In this document: in pieces, positions 1-7,985 of the stretch
Layout of the letters: each line of letters begins with the position of its first letter
Position numbering within the stretch: position 1 is the stretch's first letter
Assembly: GCF_029846275.1 (NCBI RefSeq)
Contig: NZ_JARVWS010000003.1
Coordinates: forward strand, 310,001 to 374,000
Reading direction: 5' to 3'
Length of the DNA: 64,000 nucleotides
Origin: Nocardioides sp. CER19
GTDB taxonomy: Bacteria; Actinomycetota; Actinomycetes; Propionibacteriales; Nocardioidaceae
Translations under genes and position numbers: made by a program
The notes under the pieces: generated by a model
What the model was told of the DNA's origin: nothing
The model's input: the letters and a program-made list of their open reading frames with translations, nothing else
Database searches by the model: none

Positions 1-343
1 AGACCGGCACCGCGCTCTCGCCGCTCACGGGGACCGGCGCCCACCGCCAGCCGGGGCGTGGCCGCACCGCTCCCGTCGCGTAGCGCGACGGCGTCGCAGC
101 GACCGCGCTGACGAACGTGCCGGCGCCGACCCGGGCGTCGAGGAACCCCTCGGCGACCAGCCGCTCGTAGACCGTCGCCACGGTGGTGCGAGAGATCCCC
201 AGGTCGCCGGCCAGCGCGCGACTCGCCGGCAGCCGGTCGCCAGGGGCCAGCCGTCCGTCACGCACCGCGTCGCGCAGCGCGCGGTAGAGCGCGCCGGCCC
301 GGTCGCCGCGATCGCTGAGGTCGAGGACGAGATCCACGGGCAC
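1..343 (-). CDS. MocR/PdxR-type GntR-family regulator, N-terminal part (runs off left edge)
   Basis: Only the first 114 or so codons are present. The visible part is a GntR-type winged-helix DNA-binding domain (about residues 12-75) with RALRDAVRDGRLAPGDRLPA followed by SRALAGDLGISRTTVATVYE, the recognition-helix pattern of MocR regulators. These normally carry a C-terminal PLP-dependent aminotransferase-like domain, which would lie outside the window. A GTG at 343 is the preferred start; an in-frame ATG at 385 would overlap the divergent acetyltransferase. It is divergently arranged with that gene, so autoregulation and control of the neighbour are possible. The family call is firm for the helix-turn-helix; the MocR assignment is an inference from the linker and the sequence pattern. 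Confidence 0.8.
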   Translation of the reverse strand, partial: MPVDLVLDLSDRGDRAGALYRALRDAVRDGRLAPGDRLPASRALAGDLGISRTTVATVYERLVAEGFLDARVGAGTFVSAVAATPSRYATGAVRPRPGWRWAPVPVSGESAVPV

Positions 344-383
344 ACCTTGCCCGAGAACACCGACGATCGCGCAGGATGTGCCC

Positions 384-956
384 ATGACCACCGATCCCCT
401 GGGCGCCGTCGAGTGGCCGCTGCGCACCGACCGCCTCACCCTGCGACGCGGCACGGAGCCGGACCTGGAGGCGATCTGGGCCTACCGTCGGGACCCGGCC
501 GTCACCCGTTGGCTCTCCGCCGCGCCCGGCACGCTGGCCGAGCACCGGGCCTCCTTCATCGAGCGCGGTCACCTCGACCAGATGATCATGGTGGAGCGGG
601 ACGGCACCGTCGTCGGTGACACGATGATCAGGATCGAGGACGCCTACGCCCAACACGAGATCGCCGAGCGGGCCCGCGGGACGCAGGCGGAGCTGGGATG
701 GACGCTCGACCCGGCGTACGGCGGCCGCGGCTATGCGACGGAGGCGGTCCGCGCCCTCGTCGACCTCTGCTTCGGGCCGCTGGGGCTGCGTCGGGTCGTC
801 GCGCTGTGCTTCGCCGACAACGAGCCGTCGTGGCGGCTGATGGAGCGGCTCGGCATGCGCCGCGAGCAGCACCTGGTCAGGGAGTCCCTGCACCGGTCGG
901 GCGAGTGGGTCGATGCCTACGGCTACGCCCTCCTGGCCGAGGAGTGGCCGAGGTAG
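384..956 (+). CDS. GNAT-family N-acetyltransferase (RimJ/RimL type)
   Basis: A 190-residue protein with the GNAT fold: an N-terminal LRTDRLTLRR strand typical of RimJ/RimL-like enzymes, the acetyl-CoA pyrophosphate loop near GGRGYATEAVRAL (about residues 113-125) and the later NEPSWRLMERLGMRRE segment. It would transfer an acetyl group from acetyl-CoA to an amine; the substrate cannot be deduced. The ATG at 384 was chosen because CAGGAT, a near -10 hexamer, lies six bases upstream, consistent with a leaderless start; an in-frame GTG at 378 is the alternative. It diverges from the MocR gene and its stop abuts the stop of the decayed phosphatase gene on the other strand. Confidence 0.85.
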   Translation: MTTDPLGAVEWPLRTDRLTLRRGTEPDLEAIWAYRRDPAVTRWLSAAPGTLAEHRASFIERGHLDQMIMVERDGTVVGDTMIRIEDAYAQHEIAERARGTQAELGWTLDPAYGGRGYATEAVRALVDLCFGPLGLRRVVALCFADNEPSWRLMERLGMRREQHLVRESLHRSGEWVDAYGYALLAEEWPR

Positions 957-1597
957 CTACGTCAGCCGGCCGCCGTAGTTGGGGAGCATGAAGCCGCGCT
1001 CGTAGTAGCCACCGTAGAACGCCAGCTGGTGACTGGAGATGTTGGCGGTGACGGTGTAGCCGCGTGCCGAGATCGCCTGGCGGCACCGCTGCTTGGCGAC
1101 CCTGACCCGCACGCCTCGCGGGCGTCCGCAGAGGCCGTTCCACTCGAAGCCGGCCCTCCGGAGCGGGCCGACGAGCCGCCGGACCTCCCTGTTGGGGCGG
1201 CCGGTCACGAAGAAGACGGCCATGCCGAGGGCGCGGGCCTGCCGGGCGACCGACAGCGTCGGCCGGGCGACCGACAGCGTCGGCCGGACGCCCTTCGGCC
1301 AGTCGTAGTGGGTGGCCAGGGCGACGTTGTCGATCCCGAGGACGATGGCCAGGCGGCCGCCCTGACGTGCGCGTGCGGCCAGGTAGGGGTGCACGGCTCT
1401 CAACGAGCGGGAGACGTCGCGGAGCCACACCGCCTTCGGCGGCAGCCCGTGTGCCGGCCCCGGTGGGCGTGCGCCAGGTGCCCGCCCGCAGGTGCGGAGG
1501 CGGAGGCGGGCAGGGCGACCGTCAGCGGCGCGAGCGCGCCGACGGCGAGGACGAGGGCCGCGATGCGACCGCGCCCGGGCATGGTCGTGTTGTTCAT
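957..1597 (-). pseudogene. Secreted HAD-superfamily acid phosphatase (class B-like), frameshifted and active-site-defective
   Basis: Reading from an ATG at 1597 gives a clear signal peptide (hydrophobic core IAALVLAVGALAPL, then a PASASA cleavage region). The phosphatase homology (LPPKAVWLRDV onward, ending LPNYGGRLT) lies in another frame, so a frameshift falls between about 1440 and 1500. HAD motif I is IVLGIDNVAL where the family has DxD: the nucleophilic Asp is Gly. The late acidic motif also lacks its Asp (NISSHQLAFYGG). A 21-bp tandem duplication at 1241-1282 adds PTLSVAR twice. Together these point to a decaying gene rather than a sequencing slip alone. A start at GTG 1430 would give a 157-residue intracellular fragment. 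Confidence 0.7.
1241..1282. repeat. 21-bp perfect tandem duplication inside the phosphatase pseudogene
   Basis: Two adjacent identical copies of a 21-base unit beginning GCCGGGCGACCG (1241-1261 and 1262-1282). The length is a multiple of three, so the duplication adds seven residues without changing frame. Confidence 0.9.
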
Positions 1598-1723
1598 GTC
1601 TGCTCTCGGTGAGGGGTGGCGGCTAGACGTACGGCCGGCGGCGACCGGGTCTGAGCAGTTCGGGCCGCTGGGATCGGCAGCCGTACGCCGGCCGCTGTCG
1701 GTGCCGTGCGCAAAGATGGCGGC

Positions 1724-4700
1724 ATGCCCTTGCAGCGCTTCAGTGAGCCCACCCGTGTGTGGTTCTCGGCTGCGTTCGCGGAGCCCACGCCCGCCCAGCA
1801 GGGCGCGTGGGAGGCGATCAGCAAGGGGCGTCACGCGCTCGTCGTGGCGCCGACCGGCTCCGGCAAGACGCTGAGCGCGTTCATGTGGGCCGTCGACCGG
1901 CTCTTGACCGAGCCGCCGCCGGAGAAGGCGAAGCGGACCCGCGTGCTCTACGTCAGCCCGCTCAAGGCGCTGGCCGTCGACGTCGAGCGCAACCTGCGCA
2001 CCCCGCTGGTCGGCATCCGCCAGACCGCGGAGCGGCTCGGGGTCTCGACGCAGGAGGTCCGCGTCGGCGTCCGCTCGGGCGACACGCCGGCCAACGAGCG
2101 GCGCAGGCTCACCACTGCGCCGCCCGACATCCTCATCACCACGCCCGAGTCGCTGTTCCTCATGCTGACCAGCCGGGCCCGCGAGTCGCTGCGCGGTGTC
2201 GAGACGGTCATCCTCGACGAGGTGCATGCCGTCGCCGGCACCAAGCGGGGCGCCCACCTCGCCCTCACCCTCGAGCGGCTCGACGACCTGCTCGAGCGGC
2301 CGGCCCAGCGGATCGGCCTGTCAGCCACCGTGCGCCCGCTCGAGGAGGTGGCCCGCTTCCTCGGCGGCAGCCGTCCGGTCGAGATCGTCGCGCCGCCCGC
2401 CGACAAGCGCTGGGACCTCCAGGTCGTGGTGCCGGTCGAGGACATGACCGCCCCGGAGGACTACGACGAGGAGTCCGACGACCCGCAGCGGAGCAGCTCC
2501 CTCTGGCCCCACGTCGAGGAGCGCGTCGCCGACCTCATCGGCCGGCACCGGTCGACCATCGTCTTCGCCAACTCCCGCCGGCTCGCCGAGCGGCTCACCG
2601 CGCGTCTCAACGAGATCGCGTCGGGCGTCGACCGCGACGGCGCGCCCCCGGCCGAGCTGATGGCGCAGTCGGGGCAGAGCCACGGCGCCGGCGCCGTCAT
2701 CGCCAAGGCCCACCACGGGTCGGTGTCCAAGGAGCAGCGGGCCCTCATCGAGGACGACCTCAAGGCCGGCCGGCTGCCGGCCGTCGTCGCGACCAGCAGC
2801 CTCGAGCTGGGCATCGACATGGGTTCGGTCGACCTCGTCGTCCAGATCGAGTCGCCGCCCAGCGTGGCCAGCGCGCTGCAGCGCGTCGGCCGGGCCGGAC
2901 ACCAGGTCGGCGAGGTCTCCCGCGGCATCCTGTTCCCCAAGCATCGCGGCGATCTCGCCCAGACGGCCGTCGCCGTCGAGCGGATGCGGACCGGGGCGAT
3001 CGAGTCGCTGAGCGTCCCGGCCAACCCGCTGGACGTCCTCGCCCAGCAGATCGTCGCCGCGACGGCCATGGACGAGTGGCGCGCGGAGGAGCTGTTCGAG
3101 CTGGTCAGGCGCGCGGCGCCGTACTCGTCGCTGCCACGGAGCGCCTTCGACGCGACCCTCGACCTGCTGGCGGGCCGCTACCCCAGCGACGAGTTCGCCG
3201 AGCTGCGGCCGCGGATCGTCTGGGACCGGGTCACCGACACGCTGACCGGCCGGCCCGGTGCTCAACGCCTCGCCGTGACCAGCGGCGGCACGATCCCCGA
3301 CCGGGGCCTGTTCGGCGTCTACCTCGCCGCCGGTGAGGGTCCGGGTCGCCGGGTGGGCGAGCTCGACGAGGAGATGGTCTACGAGTCACGGGTGGGCGAC
3401 GTGTTCGCGCTCGGTGCCACCAGCTGGCGCATCGAGGACATCACCCACGACCGGGTGCTCGTCACGCCGGCACCGGGCGTCCCCGGGCGGCTGCCGTTCT
3501 GGAAGGGCGACAGCCTCGGCCGACCGGCGGAGCTCGGCGAGGCGATCGGCGCGTTCACCCGCGAGCTGGCCGCGCTACCGCCCGCGAGGGCCGAGGCGCG
3601 CGCCCGGGAGGGCGGCCTGGACGAGTGGGCCGCCGGCAACCTGGTCTCCTACCTCACCGAGCAGGGCGAGGCCACGCGGGTGCTCCCGAGCGACACGACG
3701 CTGCTGGTCGAGCGGTTCCGCGACGAGCTCGGCGACTGGCGGCTGGTCGTCCACTCCCCCTACGGCACCCCGGTGCACGCCCCCTGGGCGCTCGCGATCA
3801 ACGCCCGGCTGCGGGAGCGCTACGGCGTCGACGGGCAGGCGGTCGCCTCCGACGACGGCATCGTCATCCGGATCCCGGACACCGAGGCGGAGCCGCCCGG
3901 AGCCGACGTCGTCGTGTTCGACCCGGCCGAGATCGAGGACGTCGTCACGACCGAGGTCGGCGGGTCGGCGCTGTTCGCCAGCCGGTTCCGCGAGTGCGCG
4001 GCACGCGCCCTGCTGCTCCCCCGCCGCGACCCGGGGCGGCGCAGCCCGCTGTGGCAGCAGCGGCAGCGGTCGGCGGCCCTGCTGGAGGTGGCGGCGCAGT
4101 ACCCCTCCTTCCCGATCGTCCTCGAGGCGGTCCGTGAGTGCCTGCGCGATGTCTACGACCTGCCGTCTCTCGTCGCGCTGCTGCGCCGGGTCGAGCGCCG
4201 CGAGGTGCAGGTCGTCGACGTGGCCACGACCGCGCCGTCGCCCTACGCGCGAACCCTGCTGTTCGGCTACGTCGCCCAGTTCATGTACGAGGGAGACTCC
4301 CCGATCGCGGAGCGGCGGGCGGCCGCGCTCACCCTCGACCAGGGTCTGCTCGCCGAGCTGCTCGGGCGGGCCGAGCTGCGCGAGCTGCTCGACCCCGACG
4401 TGCTCGCCGAGCTCGAGGCCGAGCTGCAGCGCCTGGCGCCCGACCGGCGGGCCCGGGGCGCCGAGGGCGTGGTCGACCTCATCCGCCTGCTCGGCCCGCT
4501 GACGACCGAGGAGGTGCGGGACCGGTCGGCCCCCGAGGCGGCCGCGTGGATCGACGACCTCGTCGCCGCCCGCCGCGTCGTGCCTGTGCGGGTGGCCGGC
4601 GAGGAGCGCTGGGCGGTCGTCGAGGACGTCGGCCGGCTGCGTGACGGCCTCGGCGTGGCGGTGCCGCCCGGCGTGCCGGCGGTTTTCCTCGAACCGGTCG

Positions 4701-6298
4701 ACGACCCGCTCGGTGACCTCGTGTCGCGCTACGCCCGGACGCACGGGCCGTTCACCGCCGACGAGGTGGCGGCCCGGCTCGGGCTCGGGGTCGCCGTCGT
4801 GCGTCACACGCTGCAGCGGCTCGAGGCGCGCGGCCGTGTGCTCGACGGCGAGTTCCGGCCGGCCGCCACGATGGGGTCGACCGGGGTCGGCGGCCAGGAG
4901 TGGTGCGACGCCGACGTGCTGCGCACGCTGCGCCGCCGTTCGCTCGCCCGGCTGCGGCACGAGATCGAGCCGGTGGAACCGGCGACGCTCGGCCGCTTCC
5001 TACCCGCGTGGCAGCGGGTGTCGGCGAGCTCCAAGGGGCTGCGCGGCATCGACGGCGTCCTGGGCGTCGTCGACCAGCTCGCCGGCTGCCCGGTCCCGGC
5101 GAGTGCATTGGAACCGCTGGTGCTGGCCGCACGGGTGGTGGACTACGAGCCCTCCTACCTCGACGAGCTCACCGCGAGCGGCGAGGTGCTGTGGGCGGGG
5201 CACGGTCCGCTACCCGGTGCCGACGGCTGGGTCTCGCTCCACGCCGCCGACACCGCCGAGCTCACCCTCCCCGAGCCGGAGCCGCTCGACGGCCTCGACC
5301 ACCGCGACGCCGAGCTCGCCGAGGCAGTCCTGCAGGCGCTCGCGCCCGGTGGCGCATGGTTCTTCCGGCAGCTCTCGGACGCGGTCGGCTCCCAGGATGA
5401 CGCTCGCCTCAGCGCAGTGCTGTGGCACCTCGCCTGGACCGGCCGGATCGGCAACGACACGCTGGCTCCGCTGCGGGCGCTCACCGGCTCGGGCACCCCC
5501 GCGCACCGGACCCGCCGCCAGCCGCCGCGTGCCCGGCTCAGCGGTGGTCGAGCCCGGATGCCGGCCCGGACGGGGCCGCCCGAGACGGCCGGTCGCTGGG
5601 CGCTGCTGCCCGAGATCGATCCCGATCCGACCCGGCGCGCCCATGCCGCGGCCGAGCGCCTGCTCGAGCGGCACGGCGTCGTCACGCGCGGCGCGGTCGT
5701 CAGCGAGCGGGTCCCCGGCGGGTTCGCGGCCGTCTACAAGGTGCTGAGCGCCTTCGAGGACTCCGGCCGAGCCCGGCGCGGTTACTTCGTGGAGGGGCTG
5801 GGCGCCGCCCAGTTCGGCACTGCCGGATCCGTCGACCGGCTGCGCACCTACAGCCGTCCCGCCGACGACGGTGCCAAGCCGGTGGCGGTGGCGTTGGCGG
5901 CGACCGACCCGGCCAACCCCTACGGCGCCGCGCTGCCGTGGCCGGCCTCGACCCCGCGACAGGCTCAGGACGGCGCAGGCACGACCGGCCCGGCGGGACA
6001 CCGGCCCGGGCGCAAGGCCGGCGCCCTCGTCGTCCTCGTCGACGGCGAGCTGGTGCTCTACGTCGAGCGCGGCGGGCGCACCCTGCTCACCTGGAGCGAG
6101 GAGCCCGAGCGGCTCGACCCGGCCGCCGGGGCGCTCGCAGAGGCCGTACGCCGAGGTGCGCTCGGCCGGCTGACGGTGGAGCGTGCCGACGGCGACCGCC
6201 TGCTCGGCGCCGGGGACACGCCGCTGCGGCACGCGCTGCAGTCGGCCGGCTTCGTCGCGACACCGAAGGGGCTGCGGATCAGCGATGCCCGAAGGTGA
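1724..6298 (+). CDS. lhr: Lhr-family ATP-dependent DNA helicase
   Basis: A 1,524-residue superfamily 2 helicase of the long actinobacterial Lhr type. Walker A APTGSGKT is at residues 42-49, the DEVH box (ILDEVHAVAGTKRG) at 165-168, and motif VI resembles QRVGRAGHQ. A C-terminal half of roughly 650 residues carries the Lhr winged-helix and DUF4145-like accessory region. Lhr is an ATP-dependent 3'-5' translocase acting in DNA repair. The ATG at 1724 was chosen over a GTG at 1706 because the homology starts at PLQRFSEPTR. It overlaps nei by 14 bases, so the two are translationally coupled, a pairing known from other actinobacteria. Confidence 0.95.
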   Translation: MPLQRFSEPTRVWFSAAFAEPTPAQQGAWEAISKGRHALVVAPTGSGKTLSAFMWAVDRLLTEPPPEKAKRTRVLYVSPLKALAVDVERNLRTPLVGIRQTAERLGVSTQEVRVGVRSGDTPANERRRLTTAPPDILITTPESLFLMLTSRARESLRGVETVILDEVHAVAGTKRGAHLALTLERLDDLLERPAQRIGLSATVRPLEEVARFLGGSRPVEIVAPPADKRWDLQVVVPVEDMTAPEDYDEESDDPQRSSSLWPHVEERVADLIGRHRSTIVFANSRRLAERLTARLNEIASGVDRDGAPPAELMAQSGQSHGAGAVIAKAHHGSVSKEQRALIEDDLKAGRLPAVVATSSLELGIDMGSVDLVVQIESPPSVASALQRVGRAGHQVGEVSRGILFPKHRGDLAQTAVAVERMRTGAIESLSVPANPLDVLAQQIVAATAMDEWRAEELFELVRRAAPYSSLPRSAFDATLDLLAGRYPSDEFAELRPRIVWDRVTDTLTGRPGAQRLAVTSGGTIPDRGLFGVYLAAGEGPGRRVGELDEEMVYESRVGDVFALGATSWRIEDITHDRVLVTPAPGVPGRLPFWKGDSLGRPAELGEAIGAFTRELAALPPARAEARAREGGLDEWAAGNLVSYLTEQGEATRVLPSDTTLLVERFRDELGDWRLVVHSPYGTPVHAPWALAINARLRERYGVDGQAVASDDGIVIRIPDTEAEPPGADVVVFDPAEIEDVVTTEVGGSALFASRFRECAARALLLPRRDPGRRSPLWQQRQRSAALLEVAAQYPSFPIVLEAVRECLRDVYDLPSLVALLRRVERREVQVVDVATTAPSPYARTLLFGYVAQFMYEGDSPIAERRAAALTLDQGLLAELLGRAELRELLDPDVLAELEAELQRLAPDRRARGAEGVVDLIRLLGPLTTEEVRDRSAPEAAAWIDDLVAARRVVPVRVAGEERWAVVEDVGRLRDGLGVAVPPGVPAVFLEPVDDPLGDLVSRYARTHGPFTADEVAARLGLGVAVVRHTLQRLEARGRVLDGEFRPAATMGSTGVGGQEWCDADVLRTLRRRSLARLRHEIEPVEPATLGRFLPAWQRVSASSKGLRGIDGVLGVVDQLAGCPVPASALEPLVLAARVVDYEPSYLDELTASGEVLWAGHGPLPGADGWVSLHAADTAELTLPEPEPLDGLDHRDAELAEAVLQALAPGGAWFFRQLSDAVGSQDDARLSAVLWHLAWTGRIGNDTLAPLRALTGSGTPAHRTRRQPPRARLSGGRARMPARTGPPETAGRWALLPEIDPDPTRRAHAAAERLLERHGVVTRGAVVSERVPGGFAAVYKVLSAFEDSGRARRGYFVEGLGAAQFGTAGSVDRLRTYSRPADDGAKPVAVALAATDPANPYGAALPWPASTPRQAQDGAGTTGPAGHRPGRKAGALVVLVDGELVLYVERGGRTLLTWSEEPERLDPAAGALAEAVRRGALGRLTVERADGDRLLGAGDTPLRHALQSAGFVATPKGLRISDARR

Positions 6299-7040
6299 CG
6301 CCGTCCTCCGCACGGCGCGCCGGCTCGACCGGGCGCTGACCGGTGGTGTGCTCACCCGCACCGACGTACGGGTGCCCCGCTACGCCACCGTCGACCTGGC
6401 CGGGCAGCCGGTCACGGGGACCGTCACCCGCGGCAAGCACCTGCTGACCCGCATCGGCGCCGACTGGACGCTGCACACGCACCTGAAGATGGATGGGTCG
6501 TGGGCGACCCTGCGTCCCGGGCAGCGGTGGCCGAAGCCGGCCCACATGGCGCGCGTGGTCCTCGAGACCGATGCGACGCAGGCGGTCGGGTTCCTGCTCG
6601 GCATCGTGGAGGTGCTCCCCCGCGCCGGGGAGGAGGAGGCGGTCGGGCACCTCGGCCCCGACCTCCTCGGCGCCGACTGGGACGAGGACGAGGCCGTGCG
6701 CCGTCTGCTGACCCACCCCGACGAGCCGGTGTTCGACGCGCTGCGCGACCAGACCAGCCTGGCCGGCCTCGGCACGATCTGGGCGGCCGAGACCGGCTTC
6801 ACGATGGGCATCCACCCGATGACACGGGTCGGCGACGTGCCCGACCTGGTGCGAACGGTCCGGGTGGCCAGGCTCAAGCTGCAGCAGGCGATGGAGCGAC
6901 CGGGTCCGCTGGCGGTCTACGGCCGCGAGCGGGCGGTCTGCCGGCGGTGCGGGACGCCGATCCGCCGCATCGAGATGGGCGGGCGCGAGGGCAGGCCGCG
7001 GCCGGCGTACTTCTGCCCCAACTGCCAGCCTGCGCGGTGA
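6285..7040 (+). CDS. nei: Endonuclease VIII-like DNA glycosylase (Fpg/Nei family)
   Basis: A 251-residue base-excision repair glycosylase/AP lyase that removes oxidised bases. The N-terminus MPEGD supplies the catalytic Pro2 and Glu3, GKHLL holds the conserved lysine, and a C-terminal zinc finger uses Cys219, Cys222, Cys244 and Cys247. PEGD rather than PELP favours Nei over Fpg. The start lies inside the end of lhr, so helicase and glycosylase are probably made together for the same repair process. The gene ends nine bases before the convergent clgR stop. Confidence 0.92.
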   Translation: MPEGDAVLRTARRLDRALTGGVLTRTDVRVPRYATVDLAGQPVTGTVTRGKHLLTRIGADWTLHTHLKMDGSWATLRPGQRWPKPAHMARVVLETDATQAVGFLLGIVEVLPRAGEEEAVGHLGPDLLGADWDEDEAVRRLLTHPDEPVFDALRDQTSLAGLGTIWAAETGFTMGIHPMTRVGDVPDLVRTVRVARLKLQQAMERPGPLAVYGRERAVCRRCGTPIRRIEMGGREGRPRPAYFCPNCQPAR

Positions 7041-7048
7041 CGCGGAGC

Positions 7049-7351
7049 TCAGGCGGCGGAGGCGACGACCTCGGCGCCGGCGGCGCGCACCGGGATGGGC
7101 GTCGGTGCGATGGCGGCCTCCTCGACGGCGACCGCGTGGGAGACCTGACGCAGGACGTCGGAGAGGCGCACGTCGAGGGCGCCGCACAGCGAGGCGAGCA
7201 GCTCGGAGGAGGCCTCCTTCTGACCGCGCTCGATCTCGGAGATGTAGCCGAGGCTGACGCGAGCCTCCGCGGAGACCTCGCGCAGCGTCATGCCGCGCTC
7301 CACCCGCTGCGCGCGGAGCACGTCGCCGAGAAGTCGACGGAACAGCACCAT
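7049..7351 (-). CDS. clgR: ClgR-type XRE-family transcriptional regulator
   Basis: A 100-residue protein with one XRE helix-turn-helix (about residues 12-66: [20 protein letters not shown] then [10 protein letters not shown]) and a short alanine/valine-rich tail. The helix sequence and position downstream of cinA match ClgR, the actinobacterial activator of clp protease and other stress genes, itself usually degraded by ClpP. The C-terminal AEVVASAA resembles an AA-ending degradation signal. A purine-rich ribosome site (GAGGAGGCAG) precedes the ATG. A perfect 17-bp palindrome lies in the 84-base gap upstream. Confidence 0.85.
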   Translation of the reverse strand: MVLFRRLLGDVLRAQRVERGMTLREVSAEARVSLGYISEIERGQKEASSELLASLCGALDVRLSDVLRQVSHAVAVEEAAIAPTPIPVRAAGAEVVASAA

Positions 7352-7401
7352 GCGGACTGCCTCCTCACATCGGGCCGCGTCGGGCCTTGTCCTGCTGCCA
7401 C

Positions 7402-7418
7402 CGCAGGGTGACCCTGCG
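7402..7418. promoter_or_regulatory. Perfect 17-bp palindrome between cinA and clgR, possible operator
   Basis: CGCAGGGTGACCCTGCG is an 8+1+8 perfect inverted repeat about 50 bases upstream of the clgR start. The central gap of one base is too short for a good hairpin, so a dimeric regulator site is more likely than a terminator. Whether ClgR itself binds it is unknown. Confidence 0.4.
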
Positions 7419-7435
7419 CTGACGTTGCCCCAACG

Positions 7436-7921
7436 CTACCTGAGAGCAGTCTGTTCCCGCAGGCGCACCTCCAGCGCGGCGAGGACCGCCTCGCAGGAGG
7501 CCTCCTGGATCTCGGTGCGGTCCCCGTCCAGCTCCACGAGCTCGGAGGTGACGAACCCCGGCCCGGCGATCCCGACGTAGACCGTGCCCGCCGGCTTGCC
7601 CTCTTGCGCGTCCGGCCCGGCGACCCCCGTGGTCGACAGTCCGTACGTCGCCCCGGTCATCGCCCGGACGCCGCTGGCCATGGCCTCGGCGCACTCGGCC
7701 GAGACGACCCCGTGCTCCTCCACGATCTCCTCGTCGACGCCCAGCATCGAGGTCTTCAGCGGGGTCGCGTAGGTGACCGCGCCACCGAGGAACGTCTCCG
7801 AGATCCCCGGCACGTCGGTGAAGCGGACCGCCAGCCGACCACCGGTGAGCGACTCGGCGGTGGAGACCGTGCCGCCCTCGGCACGGAGCAGCAGGTGGAC
7901 GCGCTTCGCCAGGTCTGTCAC
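7436..7921 (-). CDS. cinA: CinA-family nicotinamide-nucleotide amidohydrolase (stand-alone C-terminal domain)
   Basis: A 161-residue CinA C-terminal domain protein (PncC activity: nicotinamide mononucleotide to nicotinate mononucleotide plus ammonia in NAD recycling). The family patterns TAESLTGG and LSTTGVAGPD are present at about residues 20-27 and 114-123. It lacks the N-terminal molybdopterin-binding-like domain, as is usual in actinobacteria. GTG 7921 is the start; a -10-like TAGCAT ends seven bases upstream on the minus strand, so the transcript is probably leaderless. It normally lies between pgsA and clgR; here the pgsA side is interrupted by two secreted enzymes. Confidence 0.9.
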   Translation of the reverse strand: MTDLAKRVHLLLRAEGGTVSTAESLTGGRLAVRFTDVPGISETFLGGAVTYATPLKTSMLGVDEEIVEEHGVVSAECAEAMASGVRAMTGATYGLSTTGVAGPDAQEGKPAGTVYVGIAGPGFVTSELVELDGDRTEIQEASCEAVLAALEVRLREQTALR

Positions 7922-7947
7922 GTCGCCGATGCTAGCGACGGCTGGAA

Positions 7948-7981
7948 GGGGCCCGGGCCGGGCACCACCGGCCCGGGCCCC
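7948..7981 (-). terminator. Strong hairpin terminator after the secreted nuclease gene
   Basis: A perfect 14-bp stem (GGGGCCCGGGCCGG and its complement, 7948-7961 and 7968-7981) with a six-base loop, just past the nuclease stop codon. No U-tract follows, as is common in high-GC actinobacteria. Confidence 0.8.
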
Positions 7982-7985
7982 GAGA

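Noticed and set aside
1600..1723. DNA-damage promoter (LexA or PafBC type) upstream of lhr
   Set aside because: No GAAC-n4-GTTC palindrome and only a poor match to the PafBC motif with wrong spacing.
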